Positions 21,471 to 31,159 of a DNA stretch of 64,000 nucleotides are shown here, piece after piece (within the stretch, counting starts at the first letter, position 1; each line of letters begins with the position of its first letter). The translations under genes were made by a program, and so were the position numbers. Location: contig JAPFFF010000050.1 of the NCBI GenBank assembly GCA_039105265.1, positions 124,001 through 188,000 on the forward strand, written 5' to 3'. The notes under the pieces were generated by a model, which saw only the letters and a program-made list of their open reading frames with translations, was not told the origin of the DNA and did not search any database. This stretch comes from Tritrichomonas musculus. Taxonomy: Eukaryota > Parabasalia > Tritrichomonadida > Tritrichomonadidae.

Positions 21471-22265
21471 GGGGGGTCAACCGCCGAAAATGTGTCAAAA
21501 AATATATTTTTTAAAGATAATGATAAATAAATGATGGAAATATATTCCTTACTTTATATAGTTTATTTTAAAATATTTATTATTAAATTTCATCTATAGG
21601 TCCACAAAAGGCAACAACTTTTCGAAAAGTAAAAAAAAATTAACCATAATTCACCATTTTATAAAAAAGTGGCTTTTAGATTATTTGAATCAAATTGATT
21701 AATATTTTAAGTTTTATTCAAGAAGGTTATTATGAAAATATTTATTTACTTAGGTTATCAATTTAAAATTAATTTTTGAATCACAATTTAAATTATTTAA
21801 ATATCATAATAGTATAATCAATGATATATATTTCAATCTATCCTAAAATTGATTTTTAATAGATTTTCTCTCTTATTTTTTAATATTTTTATTACATTTG
21901 CATCAATTTCATATAATCATTTAGAATATAACTATCATATAACATTTTATATAATTAAAGAGCAGAATTATAAAATTATCACATTTAAACCTGTTTTATA
22001 ATCATTTCAATGGCAGAACAAAGTCTTTTATTAATTATCTTAATGATTTTACTGAAAATTTTTAAGAAATAACTCAATTTTCAAATCACAAGTCATTACA
22101 ATGTTAATGCTTTGCCTTTTTTGGCCCTATAGATAAAATTAGGAAAAAATATTTTTAATAAATAGTATATTCAATGAACTATATAGTTCTATAATTATTA
22201 TACAAAAATTCTCAGATTTTAAGTTTGCTTTAAAATTTTGACAAAAATTTTACGGTTGACCCCCC
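21471..22265. mobile_element. TA-flanked MITE with GGGGGGTCAACCG ends, 795 bp
   Basis: The left end GGGGGGTCAACCG followed by AAAATGTGTCAAAA is matched on the opposite strand at the right end by GGGGGGTCAACCG followed by TAAAATTTTTGTCAAAA. TA flanks both ends (21469-21470 and 22266-22267), the Tc1/mariner-type target. The interior is AT-rich with no transposase. It starts 68 bp to the right of the hAT-like element. Confidence 0.75.
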
Positions 22266-22379
22266 TATAAAAAAAAATTATATGCGCTTTCTGAAAATTG
22301 AATATTGTAAAAGGTCCACCAAATTGTTCAAAAAAAAAGTCTACCGATAATTTGAAAAAGTTTTTATTTATTTTGTATT

Positions 22380-23657
22380 TCAATCAATTATTTGACCATA
22401 GAATTCAATTGCACAGATGTGTATGTGATGATTATTACACCAACTGGTTCCTGTTTGGCGAAGCCTGACGTATTTGAAGCCCTGGCCACTTCCAATTTTC
22501 TCATTTGAAATGGGGAAAGTATGGACGAGATGCTCCCCGTTGAGGAGTGAACAGTTGCTTTGCTCATCAATGATCTGCCATTTCTGAGAATCATTTGAAA
22601 CTTCAATGACCCAGCTCTTCAAATGACAACAATTGACTCCACGATGCTGCGCTTTTATTGTGTAATTTGAAGGGATTATTCGACGCTTTTTGAGCTCAAA
22701 GCCGATCCACGAATTCTCAATATCTTTTGTATAGAAGCCATTCCCGTTGTTTTCAATATCCAGAAGCACATCAGGCGAGTAGCCACCTACTGATGAATAT
22801 ATAACATTGACTTCATCATTGATATTTGAGTTATCTCTGAGATAACCGATAATTCCTTTCAAATTATTCGGTTCTTTTGAAATTTGAATATCCTTCACAA
22901 TTTTCTTGTATCGTTCACTATTCGGCTCATCCTTTTCATTTGTGAACCGTTTTGAGAGCGATCCCCAGATTCCTGATGTCATGTATTCAAATTTGAATGC
23001 ATTGAAAAAGTTGCGAATACTATCTTCTGAGAGGTGCTTAAAATAAACATGTTCATGGAGCCAATAAAATTCGGGATTATAATTGCAAAGATTTTGTATG
23101 AACTCGAAAAGTTGGTCTTCTGAATTTAATCGGATTTTATCATTTAATATAATACGCTTAATTGTGCTCTCGCTAAGGTCAAATAGTTTCTTCTCATTTG
23201 ATTGGTCCAATTCATAGAAATGTTCGCTTAAAAAATCGACTTCAAGGGAGAGATTTGTTGAAAATAAAAATCGATTTTTGTCATGTTTTGAAATAAGTTC
23301 AAAAACATTATTTAAGCTTATTTCTTCATTTTGTATGTTAACGTCAAACTTTTCAATACAAAGGTCTTGAATGATTTCCGAAATAAACGGTATTTCATCT
23401 TCCGAAATTTCATGTTCTTTGAAATTAAGAAGATTAAGAATAGATTGGAAATTTCCTTTTGATTTTGTGGTAATAAAATACTCACTAAGCGTTGGATCGG
23501 CTTGATGCAATTTCGATATTTTGGTTGATAACAAATCTGCAGTGATTTTGTTGGTTTCAATTTGCTTACCATTGACTATAAATGTAAAGTCGTTAGGGTA
23601 AATCTGGATAGGAACTTGAAATATGGAATCAGCTTGAAGCTTGATTGTATTTGCCAT
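22380..23657 (-). CDS. BTB/BACK-like protein with F5/8-type-C domain
   Basis: A 425-aa intact gene. Residues 15-95 resemble a BTB fold (DFTFIVNGKQIETNKITADLLS, HQADPTLSEYFI). Residues 110-235 are a BACK-like helical region. Residues 280-425 match the F5/8-type-C (discoidin) beta-sandwich, with NSWIGFELKKRRIIPSNYTI, LKSWVIEVSND..W, FKYVRLRQTG and a final IEFYGQ. BTB-BACK proteins commonly act as Cullin-3 substrate adaptors; the discoidin fold would be the ligand-binding end. No signal peptide is present, so it acts in the cytoplasm or nucleus. Two paralogues lie at 37283-38590 and 49623-51016, and both are interrupted, making this the only whole copy. The ATG at 23657 begins the conserved N-terminus. 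Confidence 0.88.
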   Translation of the reverse strand: MANTIKLQADSIFQVPIQIYPNDFTFIVNGKQIETNKITADLLSTKISKLHQADPTLSEYFITTKSKGNFQSILNLLNFKEHEISEDEIPFISEIIQDLCIEKFDVNIQNEEISLNNVFELISKHDKNRFLFSTNLSLEVDFLSEHFYELDQSNEKKLFDLSESTIKRIILNDKIRLNSEDQLFEFIQNLCNYNPEFYWLHEHVYFKHLSEDSIRNFFNAFKFEYMTSGIWGSLSKRFTNEKDEPNSERYKKIVKDIQISKEPNNLKGIIGYLRDNSNINDEVNVIYSSVGGYSPDVLLDIENNGNGFYTKDIENSWIGFELKKRRIIPSNYTIKAQHRGVNCCHLKSWVIEVSNDSQKWQIIDEQSNCSLLNGEHLVHTFPISNEKIGSGQGFKYVRLRQTGTSWCNNHHIHICAIEFYGQIID

Positions 23658-23931
23658 TTTGATTAATAACGTATTCAGTTAAATAATACATATAATTTGT
23701 TAACCAAAAATTATTAAAATATTACAAAGAAGAAATATGTGAATAGACTCTTATGTTCTTTGAAAATGATGGGCTAAACTTGAAACAATATAATAGTTTA
23801 TAAACATTTTTATTAAATCAGATCTTTTGAACAAACTTATATAGAATTTTGCTCTCAACTTCAAAGACAAAGATGAAAAAATCTTTAATTTCCAATGATA
23901 TTGAAAAAAATGAAATGGTTAAAGAATATAT

Positions 23932-24179
23932 AAAAATACATAAAATATCAAGATTATCCGTTTTTTGAAAAATTAGGTTTTCTCAAATTTTGGAGAACAC
24001 ATGTGATCAAATATGATAAAGCAATTCCTTTAGTTCGTGTTGAAGAAATTCTTTGCCTGGGAACGATCAGGGATAGTATTATCAATTTTGAAAGCAATAA
24101 ATTTGATGAGTCTAATATTGATATTGATATTAAAAAAATGACATTAAAAAAAGATGGAAATCAAATATTACAATTTTAA
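23932..24179 (+). pseudogene. Coding relic, unidentified
   Basis: About 80 open plus-strand codons with protein-like composition (DYPFFEKLGFLKFWRTHVIK, then VRVEEILCLGTIRDSIINFE) ending in TAA at 24179. The frame has no ATG start; an in-frame TAA lies immediately upstream. It is most likely the 3' remnant of a gene. I do not recognise the family. It lies between the BTB-discoidin and ankyrin genes, facing the latter. Confidence 0.35.
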
Positions 24180-24212
24180 TAAATAATTACAGATAATTTT
24201 CATTTTAATTTT

Positions 24213-26705
24213 TTATTTAAAGATTGATTTTATTTCATTTTTATTAGTTAACTCTATTGGCTTTCTACCTTGTTTGTCGATAATGTTAACATCAATATTT
24301 TTATTGTTTAATAAACATTTAATAGCACTTAGATCTTCCTTTGCAACTGCATTATGCAGTGCAGTTTCTTCTTTATCAATTTCTTCTATTTTTGAATTGT
24401 CTCCTTGCTGCTTACCTTCCATATAGATTCCTTTGTATTCCCAAAAATACGAAGAACATTTCATGTTGACATCAACTTTTTCATTTTCAACCAACAATTG
24501 AACTATTTGATCATTTCCATTCTCAATGGCAAAGTACAGAGGCGTCATTTCTGAAAATCTTTTTGTTTCTTTTTCTTTTCCTTCACTATTGAGTGAATAT
24601 CCATATGATTTGTAAAATGATTTAATGTTAGCATCTGTTTCTTCATAACCGAGCAAAAGTTGAACAATTTCGACATTGTCATTTACAATTGCGATATACA
24701 AAGGCGTTCTTTCCGCAATTTCCAAGGGAATCAAAGAAGAAGAAATTTTATTGTTGAAATCATTTCTTATTTTTAATTTTCTACTTTTTATTTCTTCTTC
24801 ATCCCACAAATCTTTATCGCCTTTTAATTCAGCTTCAATCAATTTTGAATTAACATCAATATTTTTCATTTCAAGCAATAATTTCACAATTTCTGTATTA
24901 TTAAAAACAACAGCAGCCTGCATCAAAGTGATTTCTTGGACTATATTTTGATCACTAGTTTCTTTTCCATTAATACTTACATCGATTTTTTCTTGTGAAA
25001 GTAACAACTTAACGAATTCAGTCTTTCTATTATAAACAGCATTATATAAAGCAGTTTTTTCACTATATTCAGGCTTATATTTTTCACCTGTTGTTGTATA
25101 AAATTGTTCAATTGTTATAAATGCTTTAGCATTGACATCAATGTTTGGATTTTCAAGTAGCAATTTTGTAATTTCATAGCAATCGTGATCAACTGCATAA
25201 TACAATGGAGTAACATCTTTGAATTCTTCTGTTGTGCATTCATCAATATCTTTTTCATAATCAATTGATCTAAGATTAACATCGATTTCACTTCGTTGCA
25301 ATAATAATCGTACAATATCAATGTTGTTCTTATAAATAGCAGTAACTAGTGGTGTTTGCTGTTCTTTTCCAACTTTCGATATCATATTAATATCAAGTTT
25401 TGTTTGACCAAATAAGAATTGAATTATTTCAATGTTTCCTAAATTAATTGCCGCATACAATGGTGTAAGTTCTCTCTTTACGTCTTCACAATCAGTGATG
25501 AATGATTTCTTATTAACATCAATGTTTTTATATTCAAATAAGAACTTAATAATGTCGAAATTGCCTTTTTCAATGCTTCGATATAAAAGTGTTTTTTCTT
25601 TTCTGATTTGTGAATCATAACCTCTTCTTTCTCTCAAAATTCTTGAATTAATATCAATGCTTTTATCTGATTCTAAAATTGTCTTGGCAAGAAAGAAATA
25701 ATCTCTTTTACATAAGTCATATAGCGTATCAGAATTGATCAGTTCGGGCTGAATAAATTCAAAATTATAATATTTCAGACCTTTTTTAAATAAAAATGAA
25801 GATTTGTCTTCAATTTCAACGTAATTATTTAGGAAATAATCAACAAGCTCATTATGATGACATCTAATTGAAAAATCAAGACACCTTTTATATATTTGGT
25901 CTGTTGGCGCAATTTTGTTATCTTCAAGGATATGAATGATATCAGCATTTCGACCAAAAGTCGCAAAAATCCATAAATTTGGATTTAGTTTAGATCCACA
26001 AGCTAATAAATACTTGAAAATTCGAATTGACCCGAAAAATGCTGAATATTCGATTAATTTAATTCTTGGTTTGTTTGCTAATATGTTGTTGGTTTCAAAT
26101 ATTGATGGAACAAAATCTTGATTAATATTAAAATCATTAATATTTATATATTTTATGAATTCATTGATCAAATCTTTTTGAACTAATTGCAAAATTGTAT
26201 TATCACAATATTCTGCCTTTCGGTATTCTTCTATATTTTCCGGAATTATTGTACCTGCAATTAACTCTTTTTTGATGAAGGGTTTGATTTCTGGAAGCAA
26301 AAAAAGACCAATTTTTTTAATTGATTTTTTATAGCATAATTGTTGAGCGATTTTTTCATCAAAACTTATTATTTTTTCGTCTGAAAGAAATAGAAGAACT
26401 CTTTTATTGTTTTTGAAAAAACTAAATATTTCATAATTTGTAAAATTCTTCTTCAAATCGTCTTTGAAAAAAAGAATTATTCGAAATATTTTGTCAAAAA
26501 AATGAATTTTACGGTGATGATAGTTTACAACCATAGCAAGAAAATAAATTATAATTGAAAATTGATGTGTTTCTTGAATTTTTAGATTAATAAATAATTT
26601 TGTTAAGTTTTGGAATTTTTCTTGGTTATCATCATCATCATCTATATATTCAAGAAGAAGAGTTTGGATTTCATTCATTTTTCTTACCTGTTCTTGAATA
26701 TTCAT
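24213..26705 (-). CDS. Ankyrin-repeat protein with long helical N-terminus
   Basis: An 830-aa protein. Residues 1-225 are an alpha-helical region (MNEIQTLLLEYIDDDDDN..., HQFSIIIYFLAMVVN) typical of trichomonad ankyrin proteins. Residues 230-830 contain around a dozen ankyrin repeats, some separated by longer spacers, with the consensus TPLY.AI..GN.EIV.LLL....IDVN. Such proteins are protein-protein interaction scaffolds; no catalytic motif is seen. There is no signal peptide or TM segment, so it is probably cytoplasmic. The last repeat (IIDKQGRKPIELTNKNEIKS) forms a C-terminal cap, so the gene looks complete. A partial relative with the same N-terminal region is at 53377-54498. A TCATTATTTATA motif directly precedes the ATG. 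Confidence 0.93.
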   Translation of the reverse strand: MNIQEQVRKMNEIQTLLLEYIDDDDDNQEKFQNLTKLFINLKIQETHQFSIIIYFLAMVVNYHHRKIHFFDKIFRIILFFKDDLKKNFTNYEIFSFFKNNKRVLLFLSDEKIISFDEKIAQQLCYKKSIKKIGLFLLPEIKPFIKKELIAGTIIPENIEEYRKAEYCDNTILQLVQKDLINEFIKYININDFNINQDFVPSIFETNNILANKPRIKLIEYSAFFGSIRIFKYLLACGSKLNPNLWIFATFGRNADIIHILEDNKIAPTDQIYKRCLDFSIRCHHNELVDYFLNNYVEIEDKSSFLFKKGLKYYNFEFIQPELINSDTLYDLCKRDYFFLAKTILESDKSIDINSRILRERRGYDSQIRKEKTLLYRSIEKGNFDIIKFLFEYKNIDVNKKSFITDCEDVKRELTPLYAAINLGNIEIIQFLFGQTKLDINMISKVGKEQQTPLVTAIYKNNIDIVRLLLQRSEIDVNLRSIDYEKDIDECTTEEFKDVTPLYYAVDHDCYEITKLLLENPNIDVNAKAFITIEQFYTTTGEKYKPEYSEKTALYNAVYNRKTEFVKLLLSQEKIDVSINGKETSDQNIVQEITLMQAAVVFNNTEIVKLLLEMKNIDVNSKLIEAELKGDKDLWDEEEIKSRKLKIRNDFNNKISSSLIPLEIAERTPLYIAIVNDNVEIVQLLLGYEETDANIKSFYKSYGYSLNSEGKEKETKRFSEMTPLYFAIENGNDQIVQLLVENEKVDVNMKCSSYFWEYKGIYMEGKQQGDNSKIEEIDKEETALHNAVAKEDLSAIKCLLNNKNIDVNIIDKQGRKPIELTNKNEIKSIFK

Positions 26706-26717
26706 TATAAATAATGA
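26706..26717 (-). promoter_or_regulatory. Candidate initiator (Inr) of the ankyrin gene
   Basis: TCATTATTTATA lies immediately upstream of the ATG on the minus strand. Trichomonad promoters carry an initiator of the form TCA(+1)Y(T/A) within about 20 bases of the start codon, and this is the best match in the window. No transcript data were available. Confidence 0.45.
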
Positions 26718-27282
26718 TAAATTGTCTTGAAAAATTTTTGAAAATTTTTCATATTCAAATTTTAAATAGTCTAAAAGTCTCTATATTTTGAATGGCAGAT
26801 TATTGTCAGATATTTCTTGTTTATTCACAATTTTTCTTTGATATCACTGACACTAAATCACATATATAAAAAATTTTTTAAAATGAAATATTGAATTACA
26901 TAAGAATCTCAAGCAATCTTTTGAAATTAATATACAATAAAGAATATCATACTATCTCACTTTTTGAAAGAATCTTCACCACGATTTTGCTTAAAATCTA
27001 AATTCATTATTAATCCCCTAACGAGTATATATTGCTAATACCTAAACATATCGACATATCTCAAGAGTTCCCTATGTTCGTTTGAGATAAACATTATAAT
27101 GCTTTTTATTTACTTAAAAATACCAGAATATCATGGAAAGATTTATTAAATATTTTTGAATGCTTGTAAACTTTTCAAAAATTGAATATAAATTTTTTTT
27201 TCTCAAAATTTCCTTCTCAATGAATTTCTATCCTAGCCAAACTAATGTAACTGATTTTTCTTTAAAATTTCTCTAATTAGTA
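26718..27282. other. Intergenic, divergent promoters
   Basis: AT-rich DNA between the divergently oriented ankyrin and lipase genes, so both promoters should lie here. No repeat, RNA gene or further coding segment was recognised. Confidence 0.5.
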
Positions 27283-28077
27283 ATGAAACTCACCATGTCT
27301 ACGTTTACTGGTAATTTTTCAAATTTTATTGGAAATCTATATTATTATAATTCTCAAAGTGACATTGAAAAACCTTCATTTTTCATATTTAAAATGACTG
27401 AATGCAACAAACTATTTATTGGTGTAAAAGGATCTACAAATATTAACGATGCCACGATAAACATGGCATTAAAACCGATTCATACAAACAAAGGCGTCTA
27501 TATCAAAGGATACTACTACGCAGCCCTTTATATTTATAACTATGCGTACTTATTTATCAAAAAACATAATGGCTCGATTTATTTTATAGGACATTCAATG
27601 GGGGCTTCAGTATCGACGGTTCTTCATTGTCTATCAAATTTCGACTTTTTCAATACAAAAGAAATCAACACAATCGCATTTGCTCCTGCTCCAGCAATTA
27701 GCGAAGACTTGAATAAAACATATGGAAATAAAATTGTAACGATCATAAATTCAGAGGATATCGTTCCGACAATTTCAATACCAAATATTGTTAATTTTTT
27801 AAAATAAAAATTGATCAATTTGAACTTTTCTTTGGCAGCTCGTTTCTCTCCAGTTTTTACTGGAGAACTCGCGGCATACATGAAAATTGCTCTGAATGAC
27901 ACAATTAACGAAATCATCGATTTTTCAAATAACAAATTAACAGATATTATTCGTTTTCCACCAGGAACAATTTATCAATTGTCATTTGATAGACCAACCT
28001 ATATTAATTGCTCAGTTATCAATCCCGAAGAGAAAATCAATATTCTTTCTCTTTCATCAAATTCAATCATCTTTTGA
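27283..28077 (+). pseudogene. Lipase class 3-like gene with one internal TAA
   Basis: A 264-codon reading frame of the fungal lipase/class 3 alpha-beta hydrolase type, enzymes that hydrolyse acylglycerols. The nucleophile elbow is GHSMGA (Ser at about 105). The acidic residue lies in INSEDIVP (about 158). The preceding strands (LFIGVKGSTN) fit the oxyanion side, and a helix follows the elbow. A single in-frame TAA at 27805-27807 splits it, with the frame continuing open to 28077. The truncated 174-aa product would still contain Ser and Asp but lose the region where the catalytic His should lie. It may be a recent pseudogene, a sequencing error or a readthrough case. No signal peptide is present. 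The ATG at 27283 follows an AT-rich leader. Confidence 0.75.
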
Positions 28078-28252
28078 ATACTAGCATACAATTTCGAGAA
28101 CTTTTTTGATCTTTTTTTGAAAAATTTCTTTCAATTTTGTAAAATAAAAATTTTTAATTTTTTGATAAAATTTTATAAAGAAAAATTTTTTCCACTATTC
28201 AAAATTTTTTTTTCCACTAATCAATATTGGGCAAGTTTTTATTAAAAGCTAA

Positions 28253-30751
28253 ATGGAATGTTTCAAACTTGATATTCATGAAATAAAGCCAGTATTTGTT
28301 CAAGATTTCACTATTATATATAAAGGGAATGATGGCATTATTGAAATAAAAACATCTAAAGAAGCTTTTTTGCAGAAACTTCGTTATTTCTATCAAAAGC
28401 GCAATGAACTTTTTATAGTAAATGAGTATTTTATTCACGACAAATATGAAACAGATATTTTCAAATGTTTCATAGAATCCATTATAAATCCTGCAATTAA
28501 TATAAATAAAATCAATATTTCAAAGTATTATGAACTTAGTTGTAAGTATGAATATTTAGAACTTAAACAGCAAATCGAAGAATTTAATCAAGAACGACCA
28601 GATCTTTTAGAAATAACAGATCAACTTTCTGATATTAAAGGACAAAATAATGAAGATCAGTATGAAATTACATCTAATAAAGAAGATATTATTGCCCAGA
28701 ATTTAGATGTATGCATTCGTAATGGCTTTCTTAAAAAGTTATCAGTATTAAAACTAGGTAGAATATTAAATTCACCAAAACGTAAAATAATTGACCATCA
28801 TTTATTATTTGATTTCGTTATTGATTGCATTAGAAATCATTCTAAATATATAACAAAAGGTGAAGAAGAAAATCTTGCAATTTTAACCTGCTCTCTAGAT
28901 TACAACAAAATGAATGATAATGAAATAACTGAACTTCTCTCACTTGAGCAAAATATGTCTATTTTTCGTCCAATGAATCCGGAAGAAAGAATGAAATCTT
29001 TTATTAAAGAATCAGCACAATATCAATCAAAAATTACTGAACTTGAAACAATGTTAAAACAACTCATTTCAAAGGAAGAAGAAAATGAAAAAAAGATATA
29101 TGAATTAGAACAAAAACTTATTTCAAATGAGGAAGAAAATGAGAAAAAGTTATTGGAATTAGAACAAAAACTTATTTCAAATGAAGAAAAAAATGAGAAA
29201 AAGATATCTGAATTAGAACAAAAACTTATTTCAAAAGAGGAAGAAAGCAAAGAAAATGTATCGAAATTAGAACAAAAACTTATTTCAAATGAAGAAAAAA
29301 ATGAAAAAAGGATATCTGAATTAGAACAAAAAGTTTTTTTAAATGAAGAAGATATGCAAATTGTATTTAAAAAAAATGATTTAACTGCTTTTGAACATAA
29401 ATATACCGAAATGAATGAAATAAATGTGCGATCAACCGATAAAATAAGCAATATTATAGAAAAACATTTTAATTTTGATTTTTGTTTATCATATAATGGC
29501 ATTATTCTCGATCCATACCTCACATTAAAAGATTATGATATTCAAAACAAATCGATTATTTATTATTTCCATAAATGCAGTTTTATTGTTTTTATAAAAA
29601 AGAATGACTATGATTATTTTCCATATGCAATAAATCTACAATGCAAAGTTGATGATTTGATGAATGAAATTTCATTGAAATTTAGAATCAACGATTATAA
29701 ATTAATTTATGAAAATAAAGAACTGAAAATGGGTGATGATTTACAAAATTATTCCATATCAAATAAATCAATTATATCTATTTCGCCACCATTGAACACA
29801 ATTTATATTAATTTTCATGTCAATTATTTATTATATCAACCTTTTTCTTATATGATTGTTAATCAAACAGACAAAATTAATGTAATTGAAGAAAAGTTAA
29901 ACGAAGAACATTATTTATTTTCACCAGATATAGAAATAATATATTTTTATAAAGGCGAAAAACTTCAAACTAACAAAACTTTTGATGATTACTTTATTAC
30001 AAATAATTCACTTATTGTTTTATATCTAAAATCTAAATTTGTTGAGGTTAAAGTTTTAGAAGATTATTTAAAAATCCCAGAAAACTATTCTATTCTAGAT
30101 ACTAAGATGAAAATTCAAGAAAAAACAGGAATACCCCTTAACAATCAAAGATTATTTATTAAGCAAAGAGAACTTTATGATTACGATTATATATCTTTTT
30201 ATTCATTTGATTTTATTCGATTTTTCCATTTTCCAGAAGGAAGTAAATTGATATATGTTGAATTTGATACCAATATAGGAAAAGTAAACGATTTCATAAT
30301 TTATAAAGATTCACTTCCGATTAAAACAATTTGGCAGAAACTTCATGAGTTAACATATTTAAGTTATATTGATGATATGACTTCATTGGCTCTTGATGGT
30401 CAATATTTGGATAAAAATAAGACACTTGAAAATTATAAGAGTGATATTGAACCTGGATGTAAATTGTCTTTTTCAGTTAATTTTTTTAGATCTAATCGCA
30501 TACATGGCAGTATGACAATTTTAATTAAAAGTTATACTGATAAACCAATTCAAATAATTTGTGAACCAACAGATACAATTGAAATGATAGAGTATGATTT
30601 GGCATTGTTGACAGAAATTCATCCTATTAAACTTTGTTTTAGAGGTCAAAATCTAATGAAAGGCCATAAACTTCAAGATTATCATATATCTAATCTGTGT
30701 ATAATTCAAGAAGTTATTAAGACAAGGCACAGAATTAGGTACTTATATTAA
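28253..30751 (+). CDS. BTB-like / coiled-coil / six ubiquitin-like domain protein
   Basis: An intact 832-aa protein of unusual layout. Residues 1-245 resemble a BTB plus BACK-like region (DFTIIYKG..., IIDHHLLFDFVIDCIRNH). Residues 258-366 are a coiled coil made of about six 18-residue repeats, ELEQKLISNEEKNEKK. Residues 368-830 contain six successive ubiquitin-like folds starting near 368, 443, 516, 595, 665 and 752. Each has a hydrophobic first strand, an invariant L.YNG/F.G segment and a closing L.DY.I...S.I, for example LCFRGQNLMKGHKLQDYHI. None ends in Gly-Gly, so they are integral UBL domains and not processed ubiquitin. Proteins with BTB and UBL parts can bridge ubiquitin ligases or the proteasome; the role here is inferred. 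No signal peptide or TM segment. Confidence 0.85.
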   Translation: MECFKLDIHEIKPVFVQDFTIIYKGNDGIIEIKTSKEAFLQKLRYFYQKRNELFIVNEYFIHDKYETDIFKCFIESIINPAININKINISKYYELSCKYEYLELKQQIEEFNQERPDLLEITDQLSDIKGQNNEDQYEITSNKEDIIAQNLDVCIRNGFLKKLSVLKLGRILNSPKRKIIDHHLLFDFVIDCIRNHSKYITKGEEENLAILTCSLDYNKMNDNEITELLSLEQNMSIFRPMNPEERMKSFIKESAQYQSKITELETMLKQLISKEEENEKKIYELEQKLISNEEENEKKLLELEQKLISNEEKNEKKISELEQKLISKEEESKENVSKLEQKLISNEEKNEKRISELEQKVFLNEEDMQIVFKKNDLTAFEHKYTEMNEINVRSTDKISNIIEKHFNFDFCLSYNGIILDPYLTLKDYDIQNKSIIYYFHKCSFIVFIKKNDYDYFPYAINLQCKVDDLMNEISLKFRINDYKLIYENKELKMGDDLQNYSISNKSIISISPPLNTIYINFHVNYLLYQPFSYMIVNQTDKINVIEEKLNEEHYLFSPDIEIIYFYKGEKLQTNKTFDDYFITNNSLIVLYLKSKFVEVKVLEDYLKIPENYSILDTKMKIQEKTGIPLNNQRLFIKQRELYDYDYISFYSFDFIRFFHFPEGSKLIYVEFDTNIGKVNDFIIYKDSLPIKTIWQKLHELTYLSYIDDMTSLALDGQYLDKNKTLENYKSDIEPGCKLSFSVNFFRSNRIHGSMTILIKSYTDKPIQIICEPTDTIEMIEYDLALLTEIHPIKLCFRGQNLMKGHKLQDYHISNLCIIQEVIKTRHRIRYLY

Positions 30752-31159
30752 TATAAAAAATGTCGAAAAATAAATTTCCTGGTTTATTTAAATACATTAA
30801 TTGGTTCATAACAATCATTAATCACAAAATTAACAAATTTATTAAAATATAAAAATATAACTTTTTTCCAAAAAATAAAGATTGATCATGTTTAATACAT
30901 ATTTCATATTTCACACATAACAAAAATATCATTTTGAAGTTTTCAAATATGATTATTTAATCAATCTTCTAGATAAATGGAAAAAAAATTCATTACAAAA
31001 TATTAATTATTGGTAATAAGATTTATTTTATATATTAAAATATAAATCATAAATTATAAAAATGATTTGACTATTGAGATAAACATGAAATAAAGAAAAA
31101 ATATTGAATAGTTTACCTTTTGAAATTTTATGAGTATATTTGGTTCCATTTATTTTTTG
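30752..31159. other. Intergenic
   Basis: About 400 bp of AT-rich DNA. TTCCATTTATTT begins 18 bases before the chosen ATG of the next gene and resembles the YCA initiator pattern seen at several other starts. No other feature is visible. Confidence 0.4.
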
